The notes under the pieces: model-generated
Databases searched by the model: none
What the model was told of the DNA's origin: nothing
What the model saw: the letters and a program-made list of their open reading frames with translations, nothing else
NCBI GenBank assembly: GCA_032871835.1
Contig: CM065295.1
Location: 38,438,360-38,502,359, forward strand
DNA: 64,000 nucleotides
Direction: 5' to 3'
Source of the DNA: Dipteronia dyeriana
Lineage: Eukaryota > Streptophyta > Magnoliopsida > Sapindales > Sapindaceae
Shown here: positions 42,953 through 55,650 of the stretch, piece by piece
Layout of the letters: each line of letters starts with the position of its first letter
How positions within the stretch are numbered: the first letter of the stretch is position 1
Program-made: the position numbers and the translations under genes

Positions 42953-43800
42953 ATGTCTTCTGCATTACTTCAAATTCTCGTAAACGACAAATTAACTGGT
43001 GATAACTACACTAAGTGGAAACTTAATATTAATGCAATTTTGGTCACCAAAGACCTCAAGTTTGTGCTTACGGAGGATTGTCCTCCAGTGCCTACTGCCA
43101 ATGCCACACGACATGTTTGTGAGGCATGCCTGCGATGGGTCTTATCTGATGAGAAGGCCCGAACATATCTATTGGCATTTATGACAGACGTGCTTGTCAC
43201 AAAGCACGAAGCAATGACTTCAGCATTCGAAATCATGGAGTCATTGCAAGCTATGTTTGGGCAGCCCTCCGAGCAAAAGCGACACGAAGCTGTTCGTTCC
43301 GTTATGCTTGCTCGCATGAAGGAAGGAACGTCAGTTCGGTAACATGTTTTGAGCATGCTGTCCTACTTCAACACGGCAGAAGTCAATGGCAGGGCCATTG
43401 ACGAACCCAGTCAAGTGAGCATCATACTGACGACTGTTCCGAAGAGTTTCGATCAGTTTAAAAGCAACTACGGGATGAACAAGTTAAATCCTTGATTAAG
43501 GACAACAAAGACAAGACCGGTGAGGCAAATGTTATTGAACCATCTTCCTCTAAAAACAAAAAGAGGAAGAGGTCCGCTGGGAAGGCAAAGAATAAGCCCA
43601 AACCCAAGAAAGCCCATAGCAAGGGCGCTTCCACTGACCAAGGCAAGAGAAGATGTTTCCATTATGATAGGGTCGGACGCGGGAAGAGGAAATGTCCTCA
43701 ATATCTGGAGGAGGCTGCCAAGAAGATGAAAACGAAATGTAAATATGATTTACTTGTTCTTGAGTCTTGTTTAGTGGAAGATGATTCTTCACCCTAGATA
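42953..43800 (+). pseudogene. Element F gag
   Basis: The ATG at 42953 gives MSSALLQILVNDKLTGDNYT, then KWKLNINAILVTKDLKFVL and a capsid region ending RHEAVRSVMLARMKEGTSVR, a stop, then NTAEVNGRAIDEPSQVSIIL. A second frame holds the basic linker and zinc knuckle CFHYDRVGRGKRKCPQYL, where the second Cys is Tyr and the His is Arg, so two of four ligands are lost. The frameshift lies near 43490. Family: copia gag (UBN2-type). Confidence 0.85.
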
Positions 43801-44256
43801 GTTGATTTGGGGGCCACTAATCATGTTTGTTCTTCTTTGCAGTGGACTGAATCTTAGACACCGCTAGAGGAGGGAGCCTTCTTAATGCGTGTGGGGTCAT
43901 GGGATGTTGTGTCTGCACGAGTAGTGGGCGTAATTAGATTATGTTTTTGTAATAATTATATATTGTTGGACAATGTATTTTATATTACTGGATTTACACG
44001 GAATTTGATTTCCGTTCCTAAGTTGTTAGAACAAAAATATTCTGTTTCTTTTAATAATAAGTCTATTATTATTGGAAAGAATGGTCTGAATATTTGTTCA
44101 TGAATTAATGAAAACTATTTGTATGTGTTAAGACCGTTAATACATACTACACTGCTCAACACCGAAATGTTTAAGGTTGAAAAACCAAACACTAAACGAC
44201 ATAAGATTTCTCCAGATAATGACACGTATCTTTGTCATCTAAGGCTTGGTCATATC
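43795..44256 (+). pseudogene. Element F protease and integrase start
   Basis: The protease site reads IVDLGATNHVCSSLQW, with D-L-G in place of D-S-G. RVVGVIRLCFCNNYILLDNV and YITGFTRNLISVPKLLEQ continue the usual pattern. The integrase zinc box begins at CHLRLGHI and is cut after that word by element G. Stops at about 43797 and 44101. Confidence 0.82.
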
Positions 44257-46718
44257 TGTTAGGATTATGCTCGATAGCAAGAGTGTATATTGTAATTAAC
44301 AATCGTTTCATATAAATAAAGTGATTTCTAGTTTAACAAATCTTATAGCATTTATAGTTTAAGTATTATAATTGTCAAAAGTAAATAATCATAAGGTCAA
44401 AAGACTATGAGAAAAAAAGAATTGTTCATACATCTAGTTATGTATGAGGTAGACAGAAGTTTTTAGTTAGTCTTAAATAATATTCACAACTTAAGATAGA
44501 AGGTTTGGTGCCTTTATCTTGTCAAAGTTGTAGATTCTTTTGCTAGCATTTGAGTGGGATCAAATGTGTTATGATGAGTCTAAAATCATCAAAGTGTGTT
44601 GTCTTTGGGCAAAAGAATCTAGTGCACTGGGTGCATTGAATAGGATCAAAATGAAATACTTTATCTAGAACCGTCAATAGATAAAAGTTTTCATTTGAAG
44701 ACAATCAGAGAGTCTATCTTAATCCTGAGATAAATAATGGACTTATGGTTGCAAATGTTATCATTTGAGCTATCAATGAGTACGATTATATAGCATAGTC
44801 TATCCTTGATAGTTTGGTTGTATTCATTTGTTAATCGATAGAGGACTTCATTTATAGATATGGACATCGTGGCTCCATTTAATGAATGAGAGTAGAATAC
44901 CATCATATGGTTGTTTTGAGGTATTGGATATTAAATCTTAACGTTAAGTTTTCAATAGTGTCTATTGAAACATGGTTTCTGGACAAGTCAAAATATCCAA
45001 GTTCAAAATGTGGTCATATGAGTAAATATGGTAACTTGGAGAGCTATAGGCGGTCTATGAGCTCTTGGCGATTACTGGTATTCTTCACAAGGATACACTT
45101 TCTCCAATAAGGTTGTCCAGGGTACGAATGAGTAACATCAACTTATTCTATCTTTATTTAAGAGTTCAATTTTAGTTCTTTAGTGGAATGAACTAAAATT
45201 AAATAGATTGGACCAAAGTGAATCATTTGTTGATTGTGATTGTGTTGTGTCTATTGGAGCTTAAATTTAGATAGCCCGCAAAGATCCTCAATCCACGCGA
45301 ATTTGCATAGATAACTTAATATATTCTACCAGACCAATAGGGGTCCATCTAGAATTTTAATAAGGCATGTGAACTTGTTTCTTTTTGTTAGAATAGGTCT
45401 AGTTCACATGTGGACTTTTTATTAAGGTCCAATGGATTTAATAAACTAAGAAAAATAATATATGGCCTTTATACTAGGTATGGGCGGCAAAGGCTATGGT
45501 GAATATCTTTAATATATTATTTTTATTTTATTATTATTTAATTAAATGGAAATTAATTAATTTGTTGATTAATTAATTATTTAATAAAAAGTCAAAATCT
45601 TTTCCTATTAGGAGATGGTCTCCTAAAACTATACTATTGTTGGTAGTATAGTTAATGTTAAAGACTATGTTTGATAAGTAGATAAATAAAAGGAGTTATT
45701 TATCTAATCAAATTAGGAAGTTTTTAATATGGTTACAAATACACTTTTAAGTTGGATTAGGAGTCTTGGTGTTAGGATAGAATTCCTTTTTGAAAAGGAT
45801 TCTTAACCACCAAGTAAATCTACCTAAGGATAGGATTCTTAACTACCAAGTAATCCTTCTTAAGAAAGGATTTGTGATACTAATCTATATCATATAAAAT
45901 TCGGCCATCCCATATATATATGCAAAAGGATAGAATTTATTTAAGATAAGGATTCTTAACTACCAAATAAATCCATCTAAAGAAATGATTCTTGCCAACC
46001 AAGTAAATCCTTCTTAGGAAAGGATTTATGATCCTATATATATATATGTGTGTGTGATTTTCGGCCAGCCCTATGAATTTTATGATGAAATTTTCGGCCA
46101 TGCATAGGTAATTTTCTAATTTTCAAGAGAGAATTTGGCATAGCAAGAGAAAATTTTGATGGAGAAAAATCTGATTTTACTCTAGACAAAATTCGTTCAT
46201 CTCTAATCAATAGTGTGTGAATTCGGCCAAGTAGAGAAAAAGGGTAACGTTTTTGTTTTCGATAGTACACTAGTATCCTTTACATCAAAAGGGTTTTGTG
46301 TACAACATCAAAAGGGTTTTGTGTACAACATCAAATCAAGGTTCACGCGAGTTACAATCAAATTGATTGATAATTCACAAGTGACCGGACATTCTTGGAT
46401 TTTTTCTCTTGGAGGATATTTGTAACTGACAAAGAAAAGATATTTGCTTTGTCTCCATCCTCAGGAATACAATTTAAAGAAAGGGAGCCCACACTCCTAG
46501 GTGATTCACGTTCGTGATTGGATTGGAAGATCTTGCGGAATTAATTCGGTGCTTGTTCAATCGTCAGGCGGAAAAGGTACGATACTTTTATATACATCAA
46601 TTAATCTAGTGTTAAGGTTCTCGTTGCATAAAAAAGGAAAAAAAATTATTTATACGCAAACCCTAATCTCATTTTTTCACACACTTCCGTTGCGTTTATA
46701 AACCTTTTTTTCCCTACA
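44257..46718 (+). repeat. Element G 5' LTR
   Basis: 2.46 kb, ends TTTCCCTACA before the primer site. It contains degenerate repeats of GATTCTTAACTACCAAGTAA (about 45795-46040) and a 23-bp perfect tandem duplication at 46283-46328. Confidence 0.92.
46283..46328 (+). repeat. 23-bp tandem duplication in G 5' LTR only
   Basis: CATCAAAAGGGTTTTGTGTA plus CAA occurs twice in a row here and once in the other LTR (about 53523), so it arose after insertion. Confidence 0.9.
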
Positions 46719-46733
46719 ATTGGTATCAGAGCC
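46719..46733 (+). other. Element G primer-binding site
   Basis: ATTGGTATCAGAGCC directly after the LTR; initiator tRNA-Met type. Confidence 0.88.
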
Positions 46734-48039
46734 TAGTTGTACCCTTGATTAATTGATGTATGTGTTCGTGAATCTTTTTCTTTTATTGTATACATGCATG
46801 TTTTAGAAAGAGATGACACTCTAGGTATTCACATATATATGTACATTGGAATGTATGGATATATATATGTTTTATATGTGGTTTGTTATTGCTCAATTTT
46901 GGTCCTAGAATTTCAATGTAATTTGTTATGGGATTGTAACAAGAAGGGTGGTCTATTATCGCCATAATTTCCTTCTTGGTAGTTGCTGAGTTTTTTTTTA
47001 TTTTGTTGTTGTAATATATAAAAAAAAAACTTCAGTATTTTGTTATGTAAATTCTTCTGTAATACATTCAAGTTTCGAAGACTCGAAGGTTTGAAGAATT
47101 AGGAGTAGCCGCAACCATGTTTGTTGTGGCATGAGCTGCACACGGCAACCCTTGTTGTAGCCATGGGCTGTGCATGGCAGCCCTTTATGGGCTTGTGACA
47201 TGCGCACGCCCATGGGTAAGGGCAAGGGGTGCGCACACCTATGGGAGTTAGCCGAGGGAGTCCGAACGACGAAGGTTGCGTGAAGACTTGTTCGCCAAGA
47301 AAGAAGTTCTTGTTTTCCAAGATATATGTAATTTACTTGTTTTTCTAGGATGGACCAAAATTGTAGCTATTTATATTTTTGTAAATATTGCAATGTTTGT
47401 CATTGTTTGATAACATGTCATATAGAATAGGAGTGCAGTGCCACTCATATATCTCTTTTGGTATGAACATGCATTGAATGGTTTAAGTATCTAAATTGGC
47501 ATCTAGATAACTTGGTAAATAGTTCTTTGGAATTCGATCACACGCCTTAAACAATTGAGTGGGAGAAGGTGTTTTTGAACACCTACGGCCTCCAAGTTTA
47601 GTTGAGCTATATGTTTCGTGAATAACCTCCCAAGAGGTATTCATGAATGGAATTTAGCAAGATACTTCCTTACAAGGATAGACTAGACAATTAGCCCAAA
47701 CGATATCTATTCCCAAAGGAGGGATATTCGTAAGGGATTCTATTGAAGGTCGATAACTTGGTAACACACTCGATGTGAGTTTATTAATATCCTCCCAAGA
47801 GTTCTTGTTAAAAATCACAAGGCTAAAATTGAAAAACGTTGGTTGTTATGTTAACAATTAGGTGGGACCTAGTCCAACTAGTAAATATTGCTAACTCCCA
47901 AAAGAGGCGTGACATTTATGGGTGTTGGATTACCGTTGAATTTTTACGATTGAATTATTTCATTTAATTCAAGATAAATATTCAAAAGTGCTTTATAATG
48001 ATTATTTACATATATAATTTTTGTTAATATAAAGAAATC
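46734..48039 (+). other. Element G leader
   Basis: Non-coding leader. A GC-richer block (about 47100-47290) holds repeated GCACACGGCA, GTGCATGGCA and GTGCGCACAC-like phrases. No gene recognised; short minus-strand frames here are not supported. Confidence 0.6.
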
Positions 48040-48490
48040 ATGACCCCATCCCTAATCAATATCCTAAAAGATAATACTTTAACTGATGATAATTATGTCA
48101 CATGGAAAAGGAATATTGGGTTGTTGTTGTAAATTGAAAAGTTTAAGTTCATTCTGTATATTCCTTAACCACCAAAACTAATGAATCTACTCAGGAGCAA
48201 AGAGATGAGTATTAATAGTGGAAGTCTTTTAGATGAGATGGCTAAATGTAAGATATATTATGGCCATCATTTCCAACGTGTGCAACCGCAACATGAAGGA
48301 ATGGAGACTGCTGTCGATAATATGATGTCTCTAGACAAGGATTCATATGGTTGGTAAAGTTGCTATTGTTAAGACCTGTAAGAAGGTCAAGTTACAACAT
48401 AGGAAAAAGCAACTTGGGTCTTCTTAGAAAGAGAACAAGAAAGTAACCAAGGTCAAAGGGAAGTGTTTCCTTTGTGGTGAAAAGGGTAAA
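48040..48490 (+). pseudogene. Element G gag remnant
   Basis: MTPSLINILKDNTLTDDNYV and TWKRNIGLLL match the N-terminal start of this gag family (compare element F), then stops follow. Most of the capsid is deleted; near 48330-48480 short basic and zinc-knuckle-like traces (GKCFLCGEKGK) remain in changing frames. Confidence 0.75.
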
Positions 48491-49597
48491 ATGAATAAAC
48501 TGAATAAGAATGAATTCAACTTGCATTTAAGCAATGGAGCATTGGTGTCTACTAGTGTAGCGGGAGATATTAAAATCAATTTTGATTCTTATAGGCATTT
48601 AGTTTTAATAAACGTTTATTATGTACCACAATTCAAGATGAATTTAATTTCGGTCTCTTGTCTAAATAAATTTGGATATTCGGTTACTTTAAATAAAGGT
48701 TTTATTATTAGTAAGAATAACAAATTTGTTTGCAAAGGTACATTGGAAAACGGTTTATTCTATTTGCATGGAAATATCTCTCACTTGTTAGACACGGAAT
48801 CAACGGAACCTAATCATAAAAGAGTAAAATTATCAAAAGATGAAACCAACCTATGGTATTTGCGCTTAGGTCATATCAACCTTAATAGGATTAAAAGATT
48901 GGTATGTGACGGACCTCTAAGTGACTCAAAGGTTGATGATCAACCAACTTGTGAATCTTATTTGGAAGGTAAAATGACCAAAAGGTCGTTTACGACCAAA
49001 GGCGCAAGAGCCATTGAATGTTTAGGATTGATACACACTGATGTGTGCGGACCTATGAGCATTCAAGCTAGAGGTGGATATGAGTACTTCATCACTTTCA
49101 CGGATGATCACCCAAGATTTGGTTATGTTTATCTCATTAGACATAAGTCATATGATTTTGATATGTTCAAAGCATTTAAAAGCTGAAGTAGAAAATCAGC
49201 TTGAGAAACACATAAAAATCTTGAGGTCCGATCGTGGTGGAGAATATCTATCTGGTGAGTTTCAGCAATATCTTATTGATAATAGAATAATTTCTCAGCT
49301 TTCTGCACCAGGCACACCTCAACAAAATGGGGTGGCAGAAAGAAGAAATATAACTCTTTTGGATATGGTTAGGTGTATGTTGAGTTATTCAACGCTCCCT
49401 AGTTATTTTTGGGGATATGCTTTACAAACTGCCATGTATATTCTAAACGATGTACCATCTAAGTCGGTTCCTAAAACAACGCATGAGTTGTGGACTGGGC
49501 GAAAGCCTAATTTACAACACTTAAGGATATTTGGATCTCCTGCGCACGTGTTAAAAGGAAAGACAGATGGGATAGAGTCCCGTTCAGAAACATGCAT
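48491..49597 (+). pseudogene. Element G protease remnant and integrase
   Basis: The frame 48491-49186 opens in the protease after the active site, so D-S-G is missing: HLSNGALVSTSVAGDIKI, VLINVYYVPQFKMNLISVSC. The integrase zinc box reads LWYLRLGHINLNRI and CESYLEGKMTKR, so one His and one Cys are both Tyr. Core: [16 protein letters not shown] (Asp), after a frameshift near 49185 [14 protein letters not shown] (Asp) and [16 protein letters not shown] (Glu), then [16 protein letters not shown]. Catalytic acids are kept. Confidence 0.9.
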
Positions 49598-51029
49598 ATT
49601 TGTAGGGTATCAAAAAGGAACAAAAGGATATTATTTTTATAGTCCTTCAGATCCTAAAGTATTTGTTTCGACAAATGCCAAATTTCTAGAAGAGGACTAT
49701 ATGAATAATTTTGTGCTTAAAAGTAGAATTGTCCTAAATGAGCTTTTAGGAGATAGAATTCCACAAGAGGTTTCGCAACCAAGCCAAATTTTAAATTCCA
49801 TACCAACACAAGATCAACAATCTACCATACCTCATCGTAGTGGGAGGGTTGTTAGACAACCCGAGAGATACATCGTTCTAGGAGAATCTGTAGAGAATCT
49901 TTTGGACGACGATGATCCCTATACGTACAAGGAAGCAATGGAAGATGTTGATTGTCGCCATTGGCAAAAGGCTATGCAATCCAAAATTGAATCTATGTTC
50001 AAAAATAAAGTCTGATCTCTTGTAGACTTGCCTAAAGGGATAAAACCCATCGGGTGCAAGTGGGTATACAAGAGGAAAAGAGGAATGGATGAAAAGGTGG
50101 AAACCTTTAAAGCTAGATTGGTAGCTAAAGGTTATACACAGAAGGAAGGTATCGATTATGAAGAAACCTTCTCTCCTATGGCCATGCTTAAATCCATTAG
50201 GATACTCTTATCTGTTGCAGCATCTCTAGACCTAGAGATTTGGCAAATGGGCGTCAAGACAGCTTTCCTTAATGGAAGTCTTGATGAAAGCATTTATATG
50301 ATGCAACCAGAAGGATTCATTGAAAAGGGCCAAGAGGAAAGGGCATGCAAGTTGCAAAGATCCATAAATGGATTGAAGCAAGCATCCAGATCCTGGAACA
50401 TAAGGTTCGATCAAGCTGTAAAAGGTTTTGGATTTATTCAAAACCTTGATGAACCTTGTGTATACAAAAGGATTTAAGGCGACATGTTGGTTTTCCTAAT
50501 TCTTTATGTTGATGAAATACTACTCATCGGAAAAGATGTAGGTGTATTGACATCAATAAAAGAATGGTTAGCAAAACAATTTGATATGAAGGACTTAAGA
50601 GAAGCAAGTTATATTCTTGGCATCCAAGTCATAAGGGATAGAAAGAATAGAACGATTACATTATCCCAAGCTTCATACATAGATAAAATCTTGTTTAGGT
50701 TTTCCATGCAAGGTTCCAAGAAAGGTATGTTACCTTTCAGGCATGGAATCAATCTTTCTAAAGAACAAGTTCCTAAGAATGAGCATGAAGAGCAATTCAT
50801 GAGTAGGGTTCCATATGCATCGGCAGTTGGAAGTCTCATGTATGCAATGCTCTGCACTAGACCAGATATTTGTTTTGCTGTGGGCATAGTTAGTAGGTTT
50901 CAATCAAAGCCTGGTCCTGATCACTGGACCGCAGTCAAGCATATTTTCAAGTATCTTAGGAGAACGAGAGATTATATGCTTGTATACTCTGGAGAGGATT
51001 TAATTCCCCGTAAGGTATACAGATTCTGA
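49598..51029 (+). pseudogene. Element G reverse transcriptase
   Basis: The linker with [13 protein letters not shown] leads to [22 protein letters not shown], a TGA at 50013-50015 in place of a Trp codon, PKGIKPIGCKWVYKRKRG, ARLVAKGYTQKEGIDYEETF, KTAFLNGSLDESIYMMQPEG, INGLKQASRSWNIRFD, a TAA near 50476, then LILYVDEILLIGKD. The catalytic YVDD box reads YVDE. The last frame runs into a small rearrangement near 51005-51050 (TCAGATTCTGA repeated). Confidence 0.9.
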
Positions 51030-51495
51030 TTTTTAGTCAGATTCTGACTCCAAAAGATCGACATCAGGATCTGTGTTTACCATTGGTGGAGGGGCAGTCA
51101 TATGGAGGAGTATCAAGCAATCTTGCATTGCTGATTCCACCATGGAAGCCGAGTATGTTGCCGCATACGAGGTTGCTAAATAGGCTGTCTGGCTCTGCCA
51201 ATTCTTGATTAAATTGGAAGTGGTTCATGATGAGAATAAGCAAATCACTATCTATTGTGACAATAGTGGAGCAGTGGCTAATTCGAGAGAACCAAGAAGT
51301 CATAAGAAAGGGAAACACATTGAAAGAAAGTATCACCTTCTAAGGGAAATTGTGCATAGGGGTGACAAGACGATTACCAAGATCGCGTCAGCAGAAAATC
51401 TAGCGGATCCCTTTACAAAAGCTCTTCCTCAAAAGAGTTTTGATGGGCATCTTGAGAATATGGGGATGAGAGATATGACACATTTGCTATAGAGC
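51030..51495 (+). pseudogene. Element G RNase H
   Basis: Frames around 51040-51492 give GSVFTIGGGAVIW, SCIADSTMEAEYVAAYEVAK with a stop, QITIYCDNSGAVANSREPRS, KKGKHIERKYHLLREIVHRG and ASAENLADPFTKALPQKSFD, ending MGMRDMTHLL. This is a standard copia RNase H terminus. The first aspartate region is damaged by the break near 51030. Confidence 0.88.
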
Positions 51496-51506
51496 AAGTG
51501 GGAGAT
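51496..51506 (+). other. Element G polypurine tract
   Basis: AAGTGGGAGAT directly before the 3' LTR. Confidence 0.85.
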
Positions 51507-53874
51507 TGTTAGGATTATGCTCGATAGCAAGAGTGTAATATTGTAAATAACAATCGTTTCATATAAATAAAGTGATTTCTAGTTTAACAAATCTTATAGC
51601 ATTTATAGTTTAATTATTATAATTGTCAAAAGTAAATAATCATAAGGTCAAAAGACTATGAGAAAAGAAGAATTGTTAATACATCTAGTTATGTATGAGG
51701 TAGACACAATTCTTTAATTAGTCTTAAATAATATTCACAACGTAAGATAGAAGGTTGGGCATCTTTATCTTGTCGAAGTTGTAGATTCTTTTACTAGCAT
51801 TTGTGTGGGATCAAATGTGTTATGATGAGTCTAAAATCATCAAAGTGTCGTGTTTTTGAGCAAAAGAATCTAGTGCACCAGGTGCATTGAATAGGATAAA
51901 AATGAAATACTTTATCTAGACCGTCAATGGATAAAATTTTTCATTTGAAGACAAACGGAGAGTCTATCTTAATCCTGAGATAAATGATGGACTTATGGTT
52001 GCAAATATTATCTTTTGAGCTATCAATGAGCACGATTATATAGCATAGTCTATCCTCGATAGTTTGGTGGTATTCATTTGTTAATCGATAGAGGACTTCA
52101 TTTATAGATATGGACACCGTGGCTCAATTTATTGAATGAGAGCAGAATACCATCATATGGATGTTTTGAGGTATTGGATATTAAATCTTAACGTTAAGTT
52201 TTCAATAGTGTCTATTGAAACAAGGCTTCTGGACAAGTCAAAATATCCAAGTTCAAAATGTGGTCATATGAGTAAATATGGTAACTTGGAGAGCTATAGG
52301 CTGTCTATGAGCTCTTGGCAATTACTGGTATTCTTCAAGAGGATACACTTTCTCCAATAAGGTTGTCTAGGGTACGAATGAGTAACATCAACTTATTCTA
52401 TCTTTATTTAAGAGTTCAATTTTAGTTCTTTAGTGAATGAACTAAAATTAAATAGATTGGACCTAAGTGAATCTTCTGTTGATTGTGATTGGGTTGTGTC
52501 TATTGGAGCTTAAATTTAGATAGCCCGGTAAGATCCCCAATCCACACTAACTGCATTGATCACTTAATATATTCTACCGGACCAATAGTGGTCCATCTAG
52601 AATTGTAATAAGGCATGTGAACCTGTTTCTTTTTGTAAGAATAGGTCTAGTTCACATGTGAACTTTTTATTAAGGTCCAATGGATTTAATAAAATGAGAA
52701 AAATAATATATGGCCTTTATACTAGGTATGGGCGGCAAAGGCTATGGTGAATAGCTTTAATATATTATTTTTATTTTATTATTATTTAATTAAATGGAAA
52801 TTAATTAATTTGTTGATTAATTAATTATTTAATTAAAAGTCAAAATCTTTTCCTATTAGGAGATGGTCTCCTAAAACTATACTATTATTGGTAGTATAGT
52901 TAATGTTAAAGACTATATTTGATAAGTAGATAAATAAAAGGAGTTATTTATCTAATCAAATTAGGAAGTCTTTAATATGGTTACAAATATACTTTTGAGT
53001 TGGATTAGGAGTCTTGGTGTTAAGATATAATTCCTTTTTGAAAAGGATTCTTAACCACCAAGTAAATCTACCTAAGGAAAGGATTCTTAACTACCATGTA
53101 ATCCTTCTTAGGAAAGGATTTATGATCCTAATCTATATCATATAAAATTTGGTCAGCCCATATATATATACAAAAGGATAGAATTTCTTTAAGATATGGA
53201 TTCTTAACTACCAAATAAATCCACCTAAGGAAGGGATTCTTGCCAACCATGTAAATCCTTCTTAGGAAAGGATTTATGATCCTATATATATATGTGTGTG
53301 TGTGATTTTCGGCCAGCCCTATGAATTTTATGATGAAAATTTCGGCCATGCCCAGGTAATTTTCAAGAGAGAATTTGGCATAACAAGAGAGAATTTTGAG
53401 GGAGAACAATATGATTTTACTCTAGACAAAATTCGATCATCTATAATCAATAGTGTGTGAATTCGGCCAAGTAGAGAAAAAGGGGAACGTTTTTGTTTTC
53501 GATAGTACACTAGTATCCTTTACATCAAAAGGGTTTTGTGTACAACATCGAGTCAAGGTTCACGCAAGTTACAATCAAATTGATTGATAATTCACAAGTG
53601 ACCGGACGTTCTTAGATTTTTTCTCTTGGAGGATATTTGTAACTAACAAAGAAAAGATATTTGCTTTGTCTCCATCCTCAGGAATACAATTTAAAGAAAT
53701 GGAGCCCACACTCCTAGGTGATTCAGGTTCGTGATTGGATTGGAAGATCTTACGGGATTAATTCGGCGCTTGTTCAATCGTCACGGGGAAAAGGTACGAT
53801 ACTTTTATATACATAAATTAATCTAGGGTTATGGTTCTCGTTGCATAAAGGGGAAGTTTTTTTATTTATACGAA
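51507..53874 (+). repeat. Element G 3' LTR, end deleted
   Basis: Collinear with 44257-46718 but stops at TTTATACGAACC, about 55 bp short of the other LTR end, where element F sequence takes over. Confidence 0.9.
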
Positions 53875-54906
53875 CCTTGACCAGATAGACAGATTAGTAA
53901 AAAGCGGACCTTTAAGTGAGTTAAAGGTTGGCACCTTACCTGTCTGTGAATCTTGTCTAGAAGGTAAGATGACTAAGAGACCTTTTACTAGAAATGGGCT
54001 TAGAGCTAAAGAACCGCTAGAGCTTATACATACAAACGTCTGCGGACCGATGAATGTTAAAGCTAAGGGTGGTTATGAGTATTATGTCACCTTTATACAT
54101 GACTACTCAAGTCATGGATACGTCTATCGGATGCAACGAAAGTCGGAAACATTTAAAAAGTTTAAAGAATTCATAGCTGAAGTTGAGAATCAATTAGGTA
54201 GGACTATCAAGTCACTACGATCGGATCGTGGAGGTGAGTACCTTGACCAAGAGTTTGAAGACTTCATGGTCGAGCATGGGATAGTTTTCCAACTCACAGC
54301 TCTCGGCACACCTCAGCAAAATGGTGTAGTGGAGAGGAGAAATGGAACCCTAATGAAAATGGTGAGATCTATGATTAATTTCTCATAATTACCAAATTCC
54401 TTCTGGGGATATGCGTTACAAATAGCGACATACATTTTGAATGTAGTGCCATCCAAATCTGTTCCTAAGACTCCCCTAGAGTTATGGAATGGTCATAAAG
54501 CTAGTTTGTGACATTTCCGCATATGGGGGTGTCCAACACACGTGCTGAAGAACAGAATTGGAAAGCTAGACTCCAAGTTTGTTGTCTGCCTGTTTATAGG
54601 ATACTCCAAGGAGACCAGAGGTGGACACATCTATAGTCCCGAAGATAACAAAGTATTAGTATCGATAAATGCAACATTTCTTGAGGACAATTACATTAGT
54701 GAACATAAACCTCGTTCCAAGATTGAATTAAATGAGTTGGAGCCTGGTGTGTTTAGTCCTTCATCAACAAGAGTTGTTGATCCATAAACATCAGAGAGTT
54801 AGATAGTTCATGATTAGGATACACTACCACCTAAACGTAGTGAGAGAGTTGTAAGACAACCTGAACGCTATTTAGATATAGGTGAGGGACAAGGTGTTGT
54901 CTCTGC
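53875..54906 (+). pseudogene. Element F integrase (rest) and RT approach
   Basis: Resumes LDQIDRLVKSGPLSELKV and CESCLEGKMTKRPF (both Cys intact). Core: ELIHTNVCGPMNVKAKG, where the first catalytic Asp is Asn; [20 protein letters not shown] (Asp) and PQQNGVVERRNGTLMKMV (Glu) are intact. Stops at 54386-54388 (TAA), 54509-54511 (TGA) and 54785-54787 (TAA) fit C-to-T changes at Gln and Arg codons. It ends [20 protein letters not shown] and GVVSA, where element H begins. Confidence 0.88.
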
Positions 54907-55339
54907 TGAAAATACAATCACGATTAAATGCTCAAAGCTAACCTAGAGGGGGGGGGGTGAATAGGTTAGGCACATTTTTCGACTCCTTTAGAAACAAAAA
55001 AAAGTTTGTCCCTCTAGATTGCTTGTATCACAATATATATAATAATTAAAAACAATTAATCAATACATAAACACAAGTAAAGTGTGATACAAACAAGTAA
55101 TTGTAACAAATACACAATCTATATTATAAAGAGGAAGTCAACATACATCAAGAGTTCTATCCACTTTAAAAATATTAGAGAGATAGGGATAGAGAAAAGT
55201 TGACACAAGATATAACGTGGTAAACCTCCGAAGAGGAAACATCCACGGCCTAGCAGCCACCGGCAAACAAAATCCACTAGTAGATAAGACAAGTACAATC
55301 CCTCAAGTGACCTCTTCAATTGAAACTACCCTCCTATCC

Positions 55340-55650
55340 TACTCTAGAAGTTGTCGCCCTATGCTCAACAATCCGAGGCTTCACTCCTTTTGTCAAGACT
55401 TCCTTGCTCACCTTATCCGGATCTTCACAACCCAATGCAAGACTTCTTGCTCAACTATCCGAGTCTTCCTTGCTCACCTATCCGAGTTCTCCCAACTATA
55501 GGCAAGACTTCTTGCTCAACTATCCAAGGCTTCACACCTCTAACCAAGACTTTCTTGCTCGAGAATCCGAGGCTTCACACCTCTTGCCAAGACTTCTTGC
55601 TCAACACCATAGGTCTCACACCTATTGTCAAGACTTCCTTCTCACAAGGC
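55340..55650. repeat. Degenerate repeats of about 40-50 bp in H LTR
   Basis: Phrases such as CAAGACTTCTTGCTCAACTA and TCCGAGGCTTCACACCTC recur about seven times. The same block is in the right LTR at about 63395-63700, so it was present before insertion. Confidence 0.85.

Larger units (their letters stand above)
44257..53874 (+). mobile_element. Ty1/copia element G nested in integrase of F
   Basis: The left LTR 44257-46718 and right LTR 51507-53874 begin TGTTAGGATTATGCTCGATA and are collinear. Primer site ATTGGTATCAGAGCC at 46719; purine tract AAGTGGGAGAT before the right LTR. Interior: gag remnant, protease remnant, integrase, RT, RNase H. The right LTR lacks about the last 55 bp; its end is joined to element F at AACC. 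Removal restores the integrase text of F (LRLGHI then LDQIDRLVKSGPL). Confidence 0.92.

Noticed and set aside
43006..43356. Minus-strand ORFs opposite element F gag
   Set aside because: Antisense shadows of a recognisable gag.
55340..55650. CRISPR-like regular repeats in element H LTR
   Set aside because: Degenerate units without unique spacers, inside an LTR and present in both copies; a plant retrotransposon feature.
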